Assembly (NCBI GenBank): GCA_004335635.1
Contig: QAXH01006407.1
Location: 3,974 to 21,830 of the forward strand
DNA: 17,857 nt
Direction: 5' to 3'
DNA from: Chloromonas sp. AAM2
Taxonomy: Eukaryota > Chlorophyta > Chlorophyceae > Chlamydomonadales > Chlamydomonadaceae
The notes beneath the pieces are model-generated. The model was not told the DNA's origin and did not search any database. It was given only the letters and a program-made list of their open reading frames with translations. Shown in pieces: positions 9,083 to 17,857 of the stretch. Numbering within the stretch: the stretch's first letter is position 1; every line of letters begins with the position of its first letter. Position numbers and translations under genes: made by a program.

Positions 9083-9146
9083 TCAGTTGACCTTGACATA
9101 CGCCAGCAGGGACTGCACAGGAACATCAGGCTGGATCTCCTGAGCG
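9083..9146 (-). CDS. Copy B exon 2 and stop
   Basis: Sixty-four bases: C, 20 codons (AQEIQPDVPVQSLLAYVKVN) and TGA, the same length and phase as copy A exon 2. Confidence 0.7.
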
Positions 9147-9631
9147 CTGCGCAAGCACGAATGCACATTACAACCGTTAGCAACAAATCACGTGTATTGA
9201 TCTACATCCACGGGATGAGGTTTACTGGGCAAATCGTATGATCCCTGGGCTGAATGAGGCGGGCCGCACATCCCTTTAGGCGAACCTTAGACGTAAAAAT
9301 GAATGAGCTGTCAGGGCGATGGTCGGAGGTACTAGCAGGGTTTGTGCCAAGTGAAGATTGCGGGAATGACGCACACAAAAGCTGACGACAATCCCACCTT
9401 GAGCCGGAACATAGAGACACACTCGCGCGGTGAAGGGCGCTTCAGGGGCGCCTGTCCTCACCTGATCATCATATGATCGCCGAGGCCCAGGAAATCACAC
9501 TTGAGCCAGGTGTTGCTCCAAGATTGGACGGCGCCCTCAAGCTTATGCGTGTCCAGCGCCATGCGGAGCCTAGCCTCGCCGGTCGTGACGTCGTGGAAGG
9601 AAGGCAGGGAGGAGTACGTCAGGGAGGCCAT
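9083..9631 (-). CDS. Copy B: two-exon small protein of unknown function (77 aa)
   Basis: Exon 1 is 9462-9631 and exon 2 is 9083-9146, with an intron of 315 bp (donor CAG/GTGAGG, acceptor TTGCGCAG). The protein starts MASLTYSSLPSF, carries HDVTTGEARLRMAL, HKLEGA, TWLKCDF and PDVPVQSLLAYVKVN, and ends at TGA. It is six residues shorter than copy A, all in exon 1. Start, splice sites, phases and 3' region correspond one to one with copy A, so both copies look functional. Transcription runs toward copy A (convergent). A long AGCCA array lies just upstream. Family and function unknown. Confidence 0.7.
9462..9631 (-). CDS. Copy B exon 1
   Basis: Fifty-six codons plus AG, ending at donor GTGAGG. 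The frame stays open far upstream of the ATG, but that part only translates the pentamer array (WLGLA units). The ATG aligned with copy A is therefore taken as the start. Confidence 0.68.
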
Positions 9632-9724
9632 TGCTGCGTTGTTCTGACGACAGGTGCGATGAGAGGTATAATCGCTAGCTGTTTGCTTTTGCTCTCGGCA
9701 CGCGCGTTTTATGCCTGAGGTGCT

Positions 9725-9764
9725 AGCCAAGCCAAGCCAAGCCAAGCCAAGCCAAGCCAAGCCA
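9725..9764. repeat. AGCCA pentamer array upstream of copy B
   Basis: About eight near-perfect 5-bp units on the plus strand, which read TGGCT on the copy B strand. The array lies about 95 bp before the copy B start codon. Related shorter arrays lie before copy A and before the orphan ABCC-like exon. Confidence 0.9.
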
Positions 9765-9769
9765 GGCCA

Positions 9770-11161
9770 TTCTAAACCATTTTGATGAACGCCATGTTGT
9801 CGTGTGACCCCCAGGGGACAAGGCTGAGGGTCCTTCGGCCACGAAGGGACTTTGGCCTTGCGTTTTGGGCATCGTTGGTCGCTCACAGACTGGGCTTGGC
9901 TCTGACGCTTGAACTGCATGCTGCGGCCTGGACTTTGTGTGGGCCATGGGTCCAGTGGTTCATCGGTGAACATGTCTGCTCACTATGTCGTTGATTTTGT
10001 TCTCCTTGTAGTAGACAACATAGCATGCAAATGCATTCTTAGAAGTCATGATATTGCATCTGGGATTCGCGGGTGCACTCCATTATAAACGATTTACTTA
10101 TGCTGTCTCGCTCAATCAGGTTGTTGGTATGCTGAGTGACCTCCTCTGGCTCCATCATAGGCTGTGTGTACGCATCTAGCAACAAGCGCGTCAACATGCC
10201 CTCCACTTGGTGAAGTCTGCCTCTACGTTAGAATTAATCTAATGTACATTATCTGCTGCCTTGTCTGCCAGCTGTGAGTGAGAGCTCGAGCTTGTTGAGC
10301 TTGAGCATACACTGAGTCATCGAGAAACCTTAATTCAGAAGGAATACACCTTACACGATTAGCTACACCACCATCTACAAGTGGTGACGGCTTCCCTTAT
10401 GTAAAGTTGCCCTTGAAATCAAGCGCCTTTCAGCTAACAAGGCAATCCTAGCCACCAATACACCAAGCAGGAAAGCTGCCTTTGCTGGGCAGCTGGGCTA
10501 TGTACGTGAGCCTGGGCTCTGTTTTCTGCAGCATGCAAGGTGTCCTGCTCTGTTTCCAGGTTTTCTGAGGTCAGTTTAGCACATAGACACGCACATACTG
10601 GTATACCCTTGATACTTACAATGTATGCCCTCCATCCAGTTGCCATGACAGGCAAGGTACTTCCGTTTGTACTAGTAGGAACGTAATGTAACCGTAAACT
10701 GTAGGCTTTACAGAATCTTCCAACTTTTGGAACAAACACACCCCAATCATCAACGCACATACGGATGGCTTTGCGCAAACATTGCTTGGACGGGGTGAAG
10801 CAACAATTGTATAACACACTGTAAGAACACACTGTTGGTTCAGATGGCGTCAGACAGAACACCAAAAGCACCACAGGGCACGTTAATCAAGTAACGAAAT
10901 GCCTCAACGTTCAGTTGACTTCATTGACTGTCATGGCTCAATCTTACGGTTTGTCTCAGCCTGGTCTCGCCTGGTCAGAAGGTCATCAGACATAGACTGT
11001 GCCCTCTGTGATTGCAAGGGCTGAAACAGAACACATGTGATGTTCTGATACACATTTGTTCTGGACAACAGATGCGTTCGCTGCAGCACTGGTCCAAGGT
11101 CTACCGTGCTACTGGTGCCTTGAATACCTGCACATGCTGTGCCTGCTTGTGCCCGCAGTAC
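9770..11161. other. Stretch without a recognisable gene
   Basis: The longest open frame here (minus strand, 10434-10874) has a Cys-rich composition without motifs and no good splice context. No repeat arrays or RNA genes are recognised. Confidence 0.4.
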
Positions 11162-11374
11162 CCACACGACAGGCCCTCCCTTATGCGTGCTGCTATCCCC
11201 CGAGCTGTAGATGGGTGTGCATTCGCCCTCTGTGGGTGCACGTGACGGGTTTGCGTTGCTGTCAGCGCCACTCTCCACACTATCGGCGGCCTGGTGACTG
11301 GCGCCAGGACTGCTGATGACGGTACTGATTTCCGGGTCCGCTACGTTCACAATCAAGTCAATGCTGCCGTTGGC
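11162..11374 (-). CDS. Candidate internal exon, unknown protein
   Basis: An acceptor GTGTGCAG (ending 11375) is followed by 71 open codons to a donor GTACTG. It begins ANGSIDLIVNVADPEISTVI, is rich in Ser, Ala and Asp, and ends HKGGPVVW. Codons are mostly G/C-ending, unlike the noncoding surroundings. It lies on the ABCC strand beyond that gene's stop and beyond its likely polyadenylation signal. It may belong to the next gene, or be an alternative 3' exon; the phase does not fit the one good donor in the last ABCC exon. Family not recognised. Confidence 0.3.
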
Positions 11375-11503
11375 CTGCACACAGCAGTAGCAGTACGTGG
11401 TAAATTCAGGCCAGCAGGCGTACCCAAGACTCTGGTCTTACTTGGCTATCTACACATTTTTGCTGCATCCGGTGTCTGTTTGCCCCCCCGCCAAGGGTGT
11501 ACT

Positions 11504-11508
11504 TTACA
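11504..11508 (-). terminator. Possible TGTAA polyadenylation signal of the ABCC gene
   Basis: First TGTAA on the minus strand after the ABCC stop codon at 12001, giving a 3' untranslated region of about 490 bp. Nothing else in the interval looks like an exon on this strand. Confidence 0.4.
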
Positions 11509-12000
11509 TCACATTTGAAACCAGACAGCAGTTAAAAGATATGTTGGCCTCCAGATAGAGGTACATGGCCTTGATACCCTTAAGACATGAAAGGGGCCTG
11601 AGACAGGTCACACACAGTCACATGTACTTGTCACTGCTGTGGCAGTCAGTGTGCAAGGACGAACTGCGTCCTTGTGTTGTCTTCAGCATATGCTGCGGTT
11701 GCGCCACATGAATATCATTACGTCATCTTCTAATTTTGGCGTTGATGCCCGATTTGAAATAATATGAACCCTAAACCACTCGTGTGTGGCCTACCCTGAC
11801 TGCGTTTTTTAACTGGCGGTTTGCTGAACAGAGGCAGCGGCTGCATAACATTTTCCCGGCGCAGGCACTGAAGGAGCATGTGTCAGGTGAATGGCTGCGC
11901 ACTGCACAATGTCACGACGGTGGTGACCTACATGTTTATCTCCTGTCAGTGCCAATGTCCGACTGTTTCTGTCATAAATGTGACCTACCTTTGAGCCCGT

Positions 12001-17401
<5,401 letters not shown>

Positions 17402-17857
17402 CTACAAGCAGGCACAACGCACAGGGTAATTCGAAGGGTAATCTGAAGCCGGTGTCCCTCTTCAGTATACAGCAACACCTCTCACAGCTGCCAGGCATGA
17501 TGCTCACTGGGCGCTGCTTGTTGGCTGCGTTTGATACCACACTTGTGCAGCTTCTGTACAGCTTCCCAGGAAATCGCTTCTGATTGTACCGTGCATCGCA
17601 TTACGATTCAGGCAGCCAGCGTCCTGCGTAAAAGCCTAAATACGTGTCTAAACCCTCATAGACTTCTGGTGGGCTTGTTGTGCTTCCGCGGACACCTGGT
17701 GATGTGAGTTACAGCTGGATAATGTAAGATCAGGTAGCGCCTCAGTGATTTAGCATGTGATCCAGTGTCTAGCATGTGATCCATGCCATGTCATCCATGT
17801 GCATGTGCATGTGATCCATGCCATGTCATCCATGTGCATGTTCATGTGATCCATGCC
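17402..17857 (-). other. Presumed ABCC intron running off the window
   Basis: No exon matching the sequence before GRILNRF was found, so this stretch is most simply the left end of a long intron that continues past the window edge. It ends in the 35-bp repeat. Confidence 0.55.
17773..17857. repeat. 35-bp tandem repeat, runs off the window
   Basis: Units starting CATGTGATCCATGCCATG begin at 17773, 17808 and 17843. The first two are almost identical and the third is cut by the window end. The sequence is built from ATCCATG and CATGTG words. Confidence 0.9.

Larger units (their letters stand above)
8632..9682 (-). repeat. Right arm of the large inverted repeat
   Basis: The reverse complement matches 5357-6520 over the promoter-proximal GCTAGCGATTA, both exons, the end of the intron, the 3' region and about 200 bp beyond the polyadenylation signal. 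The best preserved parts are exon 2 and the first 100 bp of 3' region; the intron and the far end are more diverged. Boundaries are approximate. Confidence 0.7.

Noticed and set aside
9723..9973. N-terminal extension of copy B through the pentamer array
   Set aside because: The extra residues only translate the repeat (WLGLA units), and similarity to copy A fades upstream of the aligned ATG.
10434..10874. Minus-strand open frame of 146 codons
   Set aside because: Cys-rich, motif-free composition and no splice or polyadenylation context; looks like chance.
11784..11888. Plus-strand block reading FNWRFAEQRQRLHNIFPAQA
   Set aside because: Slightly like the helix before class III nucleotide cyclase domains, but no catalytic domain or adjoining exon was found, and it overlaps the likely ABCC 3' untranslated region in antisense.

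Overview
The window looks like nuclear DNA of an intron-rich green alga, probably a chlamydomonadalean chlorophyte. Reasons: many short GT-AG introns (about 120-610 bp), TGTAA motifs at the right place to be chlorophyte polyadenylation signals after several genes, and an ABCC-type ABC transporter cut into small exons. No prokaryotic operon, ribosome-binding site, CRISPR array or recognisable tRNA/rRNA was seen. The species cannot be fixed from the sequence.

Right half (12001-17401, minus strand): the C-terminal half of an ABCC (MRP-like) full transporter. Thirteen exons join in a single open frame with matching splice phases. They encode most of transmembrane domain 2, a complete nucleotide-binding domain 2 with all catalytic motifs, and a Ser/Pro-rich tail. 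The N-terminal half lies beyond the right edge. The introns carry several tandem repeats; one of these copies the exon end plus 5' splice site seven times.

Middle (4475-9764): a small two-exon gene of unrecognised function is present twice, as copy A (plus strand, 5407-6076, 83 aa) and copy B (minus strand, 9083-9631, 77 aa). They converge and sit in inverted-repeat arms of about 1.1 kb. A third, 5'-truncated copy C (minus strand, 4716-4773) keeps only exon 2 and the 3' region. The spacer between the arms holds an orphan exon of ABCC TMD1 type (plus strand, 7157-7419) and a candidate two-exon gene (plus strand, 8171-8530). Clusters of a CCAAG/CTTGG pentamer lie just upstream of three of these starts.

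Left part (1-4470): mostly without recognisable genes. One stretch (3095-3458, plus strand) looks like two coding exons of an unknown protein, the second with a WW-like motif. The 9770-12000 stretch holds a candidate minus-strand exon (11162-11374) and the likely 3' untranslated region of the ABCC gene.

All exon calls come from reading splice sites, phases and family motifs by eye; no database search was run.
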